A DNA stretch of 47,126 nt from JBBIMP01 sp037444305 (GTDB lineage Bacteria; Acidobacteriota; UBA6911): assembly GCA_037444305.1 (NCBI GenBank), contig JBBIMP010000039.1, positions 1 to 47,126 of the forward strand, written 5' to 3'. Positions 7,587-14,796 of the stretch are shown piece after piece. The position numbers and the translations under genes are program-made. A model generated the notes under the pieces. It saw only the letters and a list, made by a program, of their open reading frames with translations. It searched no databases and was not told where the DNA came from. Each line of letters begins with the position of its first letter. Position 1 is the first letter of the stretch.

Positions 7587-8010
7587 GGAAACACCTCCTT
7601 GGGGGCGACGATTGCAGTTCCTCTCAATAACAATGCCTAAGAATAACCCAGGAGAAGGCCGGCTTGCTTGACGCAGGTCAATTCTTTGGATCGATTCCGA
7701 GCGGGCCCGGGCGTGTAGGTGGGAGAGGGCTTCGGGTCGAGGATTCCGTCGCTGCGGCAGGGGCGCAACGCTTGCACCTTCCCCCTGCGCTCGCCGAACG
7801 ATCTCGCACCATCACAAACACCGCGCAACCTCTTGGTTGCAGCGAAGCGCGGATGATATATTGGAATCACTTATCAACGGAAGTGCCGAACCAGCGTCGC
7901 GGTCTGCCTGTGCCGGGGTACTCGCGGAACCCATTCTGGCGTTACAGGCCAGCCGCTGCCGCTGACCCAGATAACCAGTGAGTGCCATCAACGGTCAAGG
8001 AGGTCCATCG
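7587..8010. other. Divergent intergenic region between DUF438 and nosL-like genes
   Basis: This 424-base gap holds the DUF438 promoter and FNR/DNR-type dyad near its left side (7640-7681) and the AAGGAGG ribosome binding site of the NosL-like gene at 7997-8003. Between about 7690 and 7990 I find no credible coding frame and no RNA gene. The stretch includes a short AT-rich patch (gatatattggaatcac, about 7854-7869) that could contain the nosL-side promoter, though no convincing -35 is visible. Confidence 0.5.
7640..7681 (-). promoter_or_regulatory. FNR/DNR-type dyad with class II promoter for DUF438
   Basis: A perfect dyad TTGAC-N4-GTCAA lies at 7668-7681, matching the CRP/FNR superfamily consensus (FNR TTGAT-N4-ATCAA; DNR/NNR types accept TTGAC). 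On the minus strand a -10-like hexamer TATTCT occupies 7645-7640. If it spans -12 to -7, the dyad centre (7674.5) sits at exactly -41.5, the classical class II activator position. The DUF438 start lies about 47 bases downstream of the predicted transcription start. An oxygen- or NO-responsive regulator is the inferred binder. Confidence 0.65.
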
Positions 8011-8472
8011 ATGAGGGTTGCTCTTCCAACCGGTCCCAGTGGCCGGCGGAGATTCATTGTCAGCCTTTTTGCCTTTGTCGCCCTGTTCGCCGCCGGATGC
8101 CGGCAGACGCCGGTCGCACCGGTGGACATCGCCGAAGGGGACGCCTGTGCCGCCTGCAAGAGCACGATTTACGAGAGGCAGTACGCCGCGCAGTTCATCA
8201 CCAAGGATGGATTTGCCCGCAAGTTCGACGACATCTCCTGCATGGTGCAGTTTTCCAAAAAGGTGGGCGCCAACAACATAGCGGCATACTACGTGGCCGA
8301 CTATGCCACCGGGGAGTGGCTGCCGGCCGGGGAAGCGTCCTTCGTGCGCTCCAGCGCGATCAAGACGCCGATGAACAGCGGCATCCTGGCGCTCAAGGAC
8401 AAGGCGGGCGCAGAAGCGATCGCGAGGGAATACCAGGCCGATCTGCTGAGCTTCGCCGACCTCGAGAAATAG
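8011..8472 (+). CDS. nosL: NosL-like copper-binding lipoprotein
   Basis: This 153-residue protein has a lipoprotein signal peptide: RRR, a hydrophobic core, and lipobox LFAAGC with Cys30 as the lipidation site. The mature part carries the NosL pattern DACAACKSTIYERQYAAQF with a CxxC pair and a downstream Met (DDISCMVQF), the expected Cu(I) ligands. NosL delivers copper to nitrous oxide reductase, but no nos genes are nearby; stand-alone NosL-like proteins are common and may serve other copper enzymes. The ATG at 8011 follows AAGGAGG and is preferred over an upstream start. It lies opposite the DUF438 gene, which has an FNR/DNR-type promoter, so a joint respiratory nitrogen-oxide context is plausible. 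Confidence 0.8.
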   Translation: MRVALPTGPSGRRRFIVSLFAFVALFAAGCRQTPVAPVDIAEGDACAACKSTIYERQYAAQFITKDGFARKFDDISCMVQFSKKVGANNIAAYYVADYATGEWLPAGEASFVRSSAIKTPMNSGILALKDKAGAEAIAREYQADLLSFADLEK

Positions 8473-8624
8473 CCGCTCGTTTTGCTTGCCTTTCGGGGGC
8501 GAAGCGGTGGAAGGACCAGGCCGGATTACTCAGGGAACCAAAGGCCCTATGCTGATCGGGGCTTCGGACCAGCGGGTTCGGGGCCCTGAGAGAGCTGTGA
8601 AGGGGATCTCGAAAAGGGGACGGC

Positions 8625-9581
8625 ATGGTTTCATTTGACGATATCGCTGCGGCCGCGCGCCTCCTCCAGGGCGCAGCGCACAAGACGCCCGTGGCCGGTT
8701 CTCGCCTGCTGGATGGTGAGTGCGGCGCCAGGCTATTTCTCAAGTGCGAAAACCTCCAGCGGGCCGGGGCTTTCAAGTTCCGGGGCGCCTACAACGCCGT
8801 CAGCCGGCTGGAAGGGGAGACGCGCGCCCGCGGGGTGGTCACCTACTCCTCCGGCAACCATGCCCAGGCGCTGGCGCTGGTCTGCCGGATGCTGGGCGTC
8901 GAGGCGACGATCGTCATGCCCGAAAAGGCGCCTGCCGCCAAACTCGCTGCTACACGCGGCTACGGCGCACGGATCCAGCTCTACAATCCGGCCACGGCAA
9001 AGCGCGAGGAAATTGCCGGCGCGCTCGCCGCCGAAAAAGGGTGCGTGATCGTCCCGCCGTTCGACCATCCCGACATCGTCGCCGGCCAGGGAACGGCGGC
9101 CCTGGAGCTGATCGAAGAGACCGGCGACCTCGATTACCTGTTCGTTCCGTGCGGCGGAGGCGGCCTGCTCAGCGGGAGCGCCGTGGCCGTCAAGCATCTC
9201 TCCCCCGCCTGCCGAGTCATCGGCGTGGAACCGGAGGCCGGGGATGACGGCGCAAGATCCTTTCGCGACGGTGTGCTGCACACGGTGAATAATCCCGACA
9301 CCATTGCCGACGGGGCCCGAACCCCGTCGCTCGGACGCATCACTTTTCCGCTGATCCGGCGGCATGTGGACGACCTCGTCACGGTCTCCGACGACGACCT
9401 CGTGCGCACCATGTACTTCGTCTGGACGCGGCTGAAACTGATCGTGGAGCCGACCGGAGTGCTCGGGCTGGCCGCCGTGTTCAACCGGCGATACGACGTG
9501 GCGGGAAAACGCGTCGGCGCAATCCTCAGCGGCGGCAACGTGGATCTGTCAGACGCCTGTCGCTGGTTCGAAGCCCTGTAG
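8625..9581 (+). CDS. Threonine dehydratase-like PLP enzyme (TdcB/serine racemase group)
   Basis: This 318-residue fold-type II PLP enzyme should deaminate threonine or serine to 2-oxoacids, or racemise serine. The Schiff-base lysine lies in AGAFKFRGA, the phosphate-binding loop is CGGGGLLSG, and SSGNHAQALAL contacts the substrate carboxylate. There is no C-terminal ACT regulatory domain, so this is the short catabolic or racemase type rather than biosynthetic IlvA. ATG 8625 follows GGGGAC. It converges with the FAD oxidoreductase gene across a 10-bp hairpin. The choice between dehydratase and racemase cannot be made from the sequence alone. Confidence 0.88.
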   Translation: MVSFDDIAAAARLLQGAAHKTPVAGSRLLDGECGARLFLKCENLQRAGAFKFRGAYNAVSRLEGETRARGVVTYSSGNHAQALALVCRMLGVEATIVMPEKAPAAKLAATRGYGARIQLYNPATAKREEIAGALAAEKGCVIVPPFDHPDIVAGQGTAALELIEETGDLDYLFVPCGGGGLLSGSAVAVKHLSPACRVIGVEPEAGDDGARSFRDGVLHTVNNPDTIADGARTPSLGRITFPLIRRHVDDLVTVSDDDLVRTMYFVWTRLKLIVEPTGVLGLAAVFNRRYDVAGKRVGAILSGGNVDLSDACRWFEAL

Positions 9582-9605
9582 CGCGACGGGAGGCGTGCGC
9601 AGCAG

Positions 9606-9647
9606 CCTTCGTGCACCTCGGTGCCTTTGAACCTTTGTGGTGAAAGA
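9606..9647. repeat. Degenerate cctttgtggtgaa-type intergenic motif
   Basis: The stretch ccttcgtgcacctcggtg followed by cctttgtggtgaa looks like a degenerate copy of short intergenic motifs (cttcgtg...tttgtggtgaa style) that I have seen recurring in environmental bacterial genomes. A second, weaker copy on the other strand lies near 45601-45635. Function is unknown; this is pattern recognition only. Confidence 0.35.
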
Positions 9648-9657
9648 GGCGGAGACT

Positions 9658-9686
9658 AGAAGGAGGATTTTGCCCTTCCTCCTTCT
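9658..9686. terminator. Convergent-gene hairpin
   Basis: A perfect 10-bp inverted repeat, agaaggagga / tccttct-type arms at 9658-9667 and 9677-9686 with a 9-base loop, lies between the convergent dehydratase and FAD oxidoreductase genes and touches the stop codon of the latter. It is placed to end transcription from both sides. Confidence 0.6.
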
Positions 9687-10852
9687 CAGATGACGCTGAG
9701 TTCCGCGGCCGGCTCCCCGCCGTGGAATCGGTCAAGCCTAAGCCGAGAAATGTCGATTGTGCCCGCCCGTCCGTGGATGATCTCCTCCGCCACCAGCTTC
9801 CCCGCCACCGGGGCATGCTGAAAGCCGTGGCCGCTGAAACCGTTGGCCAGGTAGAGATTCGGCACCTGGCCGGCCGAGCCGAGGATGGGATGGGCATCGG
9901 GGCTCATCTCGTACAGGCCGGTCCAGGAGCGCCGGAGGGACGAGCCGGCAAGCGCCGGATATATGCGGAGAGCCTCCCCCAGGACTTTTTCCAGGAAGCC
10001 CGGATCCGGTTCGAGGGTGGCTCCGGCCGGCTCGCCCCGCGGACCCATGCCCATCAGCACACCCCCGCTCTCCCGGTGAAAGTAGAACGTCGTGGCGTAG
10101 TCGATGACCATGAGGTGGCTGAGCGGAGCTCCGGCAAAGGGGTAGGTGGCGTAGACATGCCGCCTCTCCGGGTGAACCGGCAGGTCCAGGCCGGCCCAGG
10201 CGGCCACCTCCCGCGCATGGGGCCCGGCAGCGTTGACCACAGCGCCGCACGAAACGCGGCCGGCGCTCGTCTCCACGGCTTCGATGCGCTCGCCCTTCAT
10301 CGAAAACCCGGTTGCCTCGATTCCCGTTCTTATTTCCACCCCCAGGCGGCGGGCTGCCGAGGCGTAACCGTGCGTCATTCCGGAGGGATCGGCGATTCCA
10401 TCCGCGGCGCAGTAAGCTCCCGCCAGAACACCGTCCAGCTGCAAGTGCGGCGCCAGGCGGGAAATCTCCGCCGGCGGCAAAATCCGGGACTGCACTCCCA
10501 GGCTGTTCTGCAGCGCTACGTTCTTTTCGAACGCGGCCAGATCCCGGGGCCGGCTCAACAGGAACAGGTAGCCGTCCTGGTGCACGTCGATCTCAAAGCC
10601 CGGTTCCTCTGCGAACGCGCGGATCATCCGGACGCTTTCCAGGGACAGGCGGATGTTGATCTCGGAGGAAAACTGGTGCCGGAACCCGCCGGCGCATCTC
10701 CCGGTGGAACCGGTTCCGAGCAGATCCTCCCGCTCGAGCAGGACCGTCTTCACTCTGCCGAGGCGGGCGATATGGTAGGCCACGCTCGCGCCCACGATTC
10801 CGCCGCCGATGACCGCCACATCAGGGTGTCCGGCTTCGAAGGCGTTCATCAT
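9686..10852 (-). CDS. FAD-dependent amine oxidoreductase (DAO/SoxB type)
   Basis: This 388-residue flavoprotein belongs to the D-amino-acid oxidase superfamily. The N-terminal dinucleotide-binding fold reads VAVIGGGIVGASVAYHIA with the acidic end at LLERE; the GTGSTGRCAGGFRHQF segment is typical of sarcosine oxidase beta-like proteins. The C-terminal FAD-contacting segment YLANGFSGHGFQHAP is also conserved. Probable substrates are N-methylated or secondary amino acids. I placed the start at ATG 10852 (MMNAFEAGHPD) because the 61 codons upstream are serine/arginine-rich and unlike the family. YjbQ lies 82 bases upstream on the same strand. Confidence 0.85.
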   Translation of the reverse strand: MMNAFEAGHPDVAVIGGGIVGASVAYHIARLGRVKTVLLEREDLLGTGSTGRCAGGFRHQFSSEINIRLSLESVRMIRAFAEEPGFEIDVHQDGYLFLLSRPRDLAAFEKNVALQNSLGVQSRILPPAEISRLAPHLQLDGVLAGAYCAADGIADPSGMTHGYASAARRLGVEIRTGIEATGFSMKGERIEAVETSAGRVSCGAVVNAAGPHAREVAAWAGLDLPVHPERRHVYATYPFAGAPLSHLMVIDYATTFYFHRESGGVLMGMGPRGEPAGATLEPDPGFLEKVLGEALRIYPALAGSSLRRSWTGLYEMSPDAHPILGSAGQVPNLYLANGFSGHGFQHAPVAGKLVAEEIIHGRAGTIDISRLRLDRFHGGEPAAELSVI

Positions 10853-10934
10853 CGGGTTTCCGGCCCGCGGTTTGCGGGCGATGGGGCGGGAAGAATGCTC
10901 GGCGGTGCGGCCCTGGGGAGTGCCGGGGCGAGGC

Positions 10935-11354
10935 CTATTCTCCCATGACCTGGAACAGAAGCTCGCGGATGCGTGGCCGGTTGTCGAAGTCGATGAGGAC
11001 CAGCTGCTGCCACGTGCCCAGCAGAAGTTTCCCATCCTGGAAAGGCACCCCCAGGCCGGGCTTCAGCAGCGCGGCCCGCACGTGGCTGTACCCGTTGCCG
11101 TCTCCCCAGCGTTTGTCGTGCTCGTAATGCTCCGAGCGGGGCGCGATGCGCTCGATGGCCGCCTGGAGGTCGTGAACCGCCCCGGCTTCGAACTCGATGG
11201 TCGTGACCGAGGCGGTAGACCCGGGGACAAAGATGTTGAGAATTCCGCTGCGGAGCCCGCTTTCCCCCAGCACACGGGCGGCGGCCGGAGTGATGTCGAG
11301 AACGTCGGCCTCACCCCGGGTTTTGATCTGCTCCCTGAACGTTCGGACCGCCAC
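10935..11354 (-). CDS. yjbQ: YjbQ family protein (UPF0047)
   Basis: This 139-residue protein shows the YjbQ/UPF0047 signatures: GILNIFVPGSTASVTTIE, DGNGYSHVRAALL and LLLGTWQQLVLIDFDNRPR. Members have weak secondary thiamine-phosphate synthase activity; the physiological role is unclear. It starts with GTG at 11354, four bases beyond the TAG of the upstream TPR gene, so translational coupling is likely. It and the TPR protein form a short minus-strand operon that may extend to the FAD oxidoreductase. Confidence 0.9.
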   Translation of the reverse strand: MAVRTFREQIKTRGEADVLDITPAAARVLGESGLRSGILNIFVPGSTASVTTIEFEAGAVHDLQAAIERIAPRSEHYEHDKRWGDGNGYSHVRAALLKPGLGVPFQDGKLLLGTWQQLVLIDFDNRPRIRELLFQVMGE

Positions 11355-11357
11355 GCG

Positions 11358-12359
11358 CTATTTGAGCTCCGCGCGGGCCCGCTCGATGACCCTTTCCAGG
11401 CCGGCCAGCGAATTGTTGTTCATGGATTTGTACAGATTGTCCAGGTGCTGCTTCGCCGCTACCGCGGAGGAGCCGTTCAGCAGGTAAGCCTTGGCGAAGT
11501 TCTTCATCGCAAGATCCATCCTGCGGAGCTGCCAGTACGACTGTCCGAGGAAGTAATAGGCCAGCTCGTTTTTCTTGAAGTGCCTGGTGGAGTTTTCGAG
11601 GTTGTTGACGGCGACATCATACTTGTTGTTCTCGAATGCCGAGTGCCCCACCACGTAGTAGCAGGTTGCGTAAACGTGCGTCGTGTAGGCATTCCAGTCC
11701 TTGTCGCTCATCTGCTCCGGCCTGGAGGCGGCCTGCACCACTTTCAGGCACCGCGCCGCATGCTTGGCCGAATCGGCATTCCTCCTGGCGGCCGAGTACT
11801 GCTTGGTGAGCTCCAGCAGGATCTCGTGGTTGTCGGGCATCTTGGCCACGGTGGTCTCCCCCCACTGGAAGAACTTCTGGAGATTACCCAGTTCCAGGTA
11901 GGCCTTTGCCAGGTAGTAGGCCAGATTGCCGCTCGGGCTCTTCTGATAGACTTCCTCGCCGAAGGTGACGAACTGCTTGTAGTTCTTCGTCTTCTGGTAG
12001 GCGGTGGCCAACAGCGCGACCGTGAAAAGGTCATCGTGCATGTGGTTGAGCACCTGCCTTCCGCTGTTGATGATCTCCTGCCACCGCTGCGCGGACTCGA
12101 GTTTCTGCAGAGCCGCCTGAAAATCCGCAATCACGTGCGGCCTCAGGGAGGACTTTGGATACTCCTGGAAGAACTTTGCGACCAGGGCCGCCTTGTCGTC
12201 CGCATCCGCGGCGGCGGTGATCTTCTGGTAGGCGGCGTACTCCTCCTCGGTATACTGCACCTCCTGCGCAACGAGCGCAGCCGGCGCCAGAAACAAGACA
12301 GCGATGGACACCAAATAGGTAAGTTTTAGGCGAATGGGCGAGCCGGACATGCTGGTCAT
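11358..12359 (-). CDS. Exported tetratricopeptide-repeat protein
   Basis: This 333-residue protein begins with a signal peptide (LTYLVSIAVLFLAPAALVAQ; probable cleavage after ALVAQ or nearby) and then consists of helical TPR-like repeats. Recognisable units include AVNNLENSTRHFKKNELAYY, FLGQSYWQLRRMDLAMKNFA and AYYLAKAYLELGNLQKFFQW. TPR scaffolds mediate protein interactions; this one should be periplasmic or outer-membrane facing. ATG 12359 follows AAGGAG with 8-base spacing, but that site lies in a hairpin. The partner is unknown; similar proteins are frequent in Acidobacteria without assigned function. Confidence 0.8.
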   Translation of the reverse strand: MTSMSGSPIRLKLTYLVSIAVLFLAPAALVAQEVQYTEEEYAAYQKITAAADADDKAALVAKFFQEYPKSSLRPHVIADFQAALQKLESAQRWQEIINSGRQVLNHMHDDLFTVALLATAYQKTKNYKQFVTFGEEVYQKSPSGNLAYYLAKAYLELGNLQKFFQWGETTVAKMPDNHEILLELTKQYSAARRNADSAKHAARCLKVVQAASRPEQMSDKDWNAYTTHVYATCYYVVGHSAFENNKYDVAVNNLENSTRHFKKNELAYYFLGQSYWQLRRMDLAMKNFAKAYLLNGSSAVAAKQHLDNLYKSMNNNSLAGLERVIERARAELK

Positions 12360-12366
12360 GTCGGTA

Positions 12367-12388
12367 GCTCCTTTCTAGAAAAAGGAGC
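12367..12388 (-). promoter_or_regulatory. Hairpin sequestering the TPR gene ribosome binding site
   Basis: In the transcript, GCTCCTTT (12388-12381) can pair over 8 bp with AAAGGAGC (12374-12367) across a 6-base loop. The 3' arm contains the AAGGAG Shine-Dalgarno of the TPR gene, whose ATG begins 7 bases later. Translation would therefore depend on melting of this small hairpin. Confidence 0.55.
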
Positions 12389-12652
12389 GCACTGAAATGC
12401 GCGAGAACTGCCCGCACACGAGCGCGCTCTTGCAGTCTCGGGTCGGCGCCGACCGCAGCCGGCCTGCAGAATTTTATATATCAAAACCGCTCGGCACACA
12501 ACAGGATGCAGGGGGCCATCCTGGAAGGATTTCGCGCCCCGCGCCGGGACGCGGGGGTGCCGGAAAGCCGCGGATAGAAAACCGGTCTGCTCCCGCATCC
12601 TGAGCCGCCGCGGGATTGTGGAGCGGGCCGGAATTCCGTTATCCTTGCAGCT

Positions 12653-13612
12653 ATGCTCATTGAAAGTGTTCCGCTGGAAATCGTCGATTTTCGGGATGAA
12701 CGGTTCCGCCTCAGCGAGGAACTCGTGTCCGAGAATCTCCAAAGATCGCTGAAGGAGGTCGGGCTGATTTGCCCGGTGGTGCTGCTGCCCGTGGGTGAAA
12801 AGCGTCGGGTCATCGTGTGCGGATTCCGCCGACTGCACGCCCTCCGCCGCATGGGGGCGACCCATGCAGCGGGACGCCTCCTCGACCCTGCACAGCACGG
12901 GCCCCTCGAAGCGTTCCGCATCGCCCTGTGGGACAACCTTGCTCACCGGAAGCTCGGGCTTTTGGAGTCGGCACGCGCCGTGCGCGTGCTCGAGCACGAG
13001 TGCGGGCTGCCGCGGAACGCGATCGTGAGGGACTACCTCCCGTTGCTGGGCTTCTCTCCCCGAGACGAGATCCTGCGATCGTGTCTCGCCCTCCACGCGC
13101 TGCGGCCGAGGCTGCGGCGCCTGCTCGGCGAAGGCAGGATCACGGAAACAACGGCCGGGCGGCTCGCGTCGCATTCCGGCGAAGAACAAGACCGGGCGGC
13201 CGATCTGCTCGAGCGGGTGAAGCTGAGCGCCAGCCGGCAGCGCGAGGTTCTCGAGCTCGTGGACGCCGTCGGCGGGAGCCGCAAGTTCTCCGGCGCATTG
13301 GACGTGGCCGGCGTTGCCGCGGCATTGGCAGATACCGGAATGACGCCGGTGGAGCGCGGCGAGAAAATCCGCCGGTTTCTCTTCGAGCGGCAATATCCGC
13401 GCCTGACGGGCGCGGAGGAACGGTTCCGATCGAGCAAGGCCAGCCTCGGCCTGACGGGCCGGATCCGCGTGCGGCACGAACCGTTTTTCGAAAGCTCGAG
13501 GATCTTCGTCGAATTCGAAGCGGACTCGGCCGAGGAATTCCGCGCGGCGGCAGAGTCCCTGGGCGGGGCGGCGCGCGGGGATTCTCTGGAAGGGCTTTTC
13601 AAGGTCTGGTAG
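12653..13612 (+). CDS. ParB-like DNA-binding protein
   Basis: This 319-residue protein opens with a ParB/Srx-type N-terminal domain (residues about 1-95): ENLQRSLKEVGLICPVVLLP, and the arginine box GFRRLHALRRMG in the position of ParB GERR. A helical DNA-binding region follows (LLESARAVRVLEHECGL, LRRLLGEGRITETTAGRLA) resembling the ParB/KorB helix-turn-helix part. The C-terminus is unlike chromosomal ParB. No parA or parS-like repeats lie nearby, so it is not the partition protein. The gene ends 5 bases before the SPL-like radical SAM gene, implying an operon. There is no clear Shine-Dalgarno; a TATCCT element ends about 7 bases before ATG 12653, so the mRNA could be leaderless. Confidence 0.75.
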   Translation: MLIESVPLEIVDFRDERFRLSEELVSENLQRSLKEVGLICPVVLLPVGEKRRVIVCGFRRLHALRRMGATHAAGRLLDPAQHGPLEAFRIALWDNLAHRKLGLLESARAVRVLEHECGLPRNAIVRDYLPLLGFSPRDEILRSCLALHALRPRLRRLLGEGRITETTAGRLASHSGEEQDRAADLLERVKLSASRQREVLELVDAVGGSRKFSGALDVAGVAAALADTGMTPVERGEKIRRFLFERQYPRLTGAEERFRSSKASLGLTGRIRVRHEPFFESSRIFVEFEADSAEEFRAAAESLGGAARGDSLEGLFKVW

Positions 13613-13617
13613 GGGGA

Positions 13618-14730
13618 ATGATTCGAAGATATCGCCCGGACAGGATCCTGGTGGAGGAGTGCGCGTGGCGGGACCCGGCCGCCGGGGAGATCGTGCGCCG
13701 GCTCGAGGGCATTCCCGTGCATACCGTCCGCGACCTCTCGGCCGCCGCTTCCGGAACCCCGGCGGGTCGGGACCCGGGGCCGGCGGGAAAACGGACGCTC
13801 ATCCTCCGCCGGCACTCCGGCTCGTTCATGAATCCCTGCCCGGGAGATGGCGCGGAGCTGTGCTGCAACTACCACGTCGTGAATCTCGGACAGAACTGCC
13901 CGATGGCATGCACTTACTGCGTGCCGCAGTCGTTCCTGGAAGGTCCGGCCGTCGTGGTGTTCACAAACGTGGAAGATATGATGGAGGAAGTGGGCCGCAA
14001 GCTGAGGATTTCGCCGGATACGGCGTTTAGGATCGGAACCGGCGACCAGGGGGATTCCCTGGCGCTGGATCATATCACGGCCTATACCAGACGCCTCGTC
14101 CCGTTCTTCGCCTCGCTGCCCAATGCCATCCTGGAGCTGAAGACCAAGTCGGATGTCATCGGGCACCTCGAAGGATTGCCGCACGCCGGGCGTACCGTCG
14201 TTTCCTGGTCGGTCAATTCCGAACGGGTCATCCGTCTGCAGGAGCGAAGAACGGCGAGCCTGCAGCAAAGGGCGGCGGCAGCCGCCCGCGTCGGTGAGTG
14301 GGGATACCGCGCGGGCTTCCATTTCGACCCACTCCTCTACTACGAAGGATGGGAAGGTGACTACCGCGGCGCGGTGGCAAAGATCTTCAGGGCTGTCGAT
14401 CCCTCGATCGTAGCCTGGATCAGCCTGGGCTGCCTCCGATTTACGCGGCAGCAGCGCGACAGCGTCCGGGAGCGATACCCCAGGTCGACCCTGACTGCAG
14501 GCGAGTTCGTGCCGGGGCATCACGGAAAGGCCCGGTACTTCAGGGAGATACGCGAAGAGGTCTACGCCAAAATGCGGTCGTGGATTGCCGCGGCCGCGGG
14601 CGAGGTTTTCGTTTACCTGTGCATGGAAAACCGAGCCGCCTGGGAGGGTGGGCTGGGATGGGCGCCCTGCGACACGGCGGACCTGTCGGCCCGTCTCGAC
14701 TCGAGCGTCTCCGCACGCGGCTGCAAGTGA
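13618..14730 (+). CDS. Spore photoproduct lyase-like radical SAM protein
   Basis: This 370-residue protein matches the spore photoproduct lyase (SPL) superfamily along its length: RRYRPDRILVE at the start, KRTLILRRH, the radical SAM cluster C94-PMA-C98-TY-C101, the SVNSERVI segment and GWEGDYRG. SPL uses an S-adenosylmethionine radical to reverse thymine dimers in spore DNA. The SPL hydrogen-donor cysteine (Cys141 in Bacillus subtilis SplB) falls in the segment FRIGTGDQGDSLALDH here, where I see no cysteine, so the chemistry probably differs. Extra cysteines at 74, 82 and 83 precede the cluster. The start ATG 13618 follows AGGGGG. The upstream open frame overlapping the ParB-like gene is spurious. 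Function is unknown. Confidence 0.8.
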   Translation: MIRRYRPDRILVEECAWRDPAAGEIVRRLEGIPVHTVRDLSAAASGTPAGRDPGPAGKRTLILRRHSGSFMNPCPGDGAELCCNYHVVNLGQNCPMACTYCVPQSFLEGPAVVVFTNVEDMMEEVGRKLRISPDTAFRIGTGDQGDSLALDHITAYTRRLVPFFASLPNAILELKTKSDVIGHLEGLPHAGRTVVSWSVNSERVIRLQERRTASLQQRAAAAARVGEWGYRAGFHFDPLLYYEGWEGDYRGAVAKIFRAVDPSIVAWISLGCLRFTRQQRDSVRERYPRSTLTAGEFVPGHHGKARYFREIREEVYAKMRSWIAAAAGEVFVYLCMENRAAWEGGLGWAPCDTADLSARLDSSVSARGCK

Positions 14731-14796
14731 AAAAGACTGTAGAGGTTCATCCCTCCCTGTCGATAAGATCCGGGAACAGTCCGAGGGTTTTGTCAG

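Noticed and set aside
12817..13617. N-terminal extension of the SPL-like gene overlapping the ParB-like gene
   Set aside because: The extension is an arginine-rich out-of-frame reading of the ParB-like gene. ATG 13618 with AGGGGG matches the family N-terminus.
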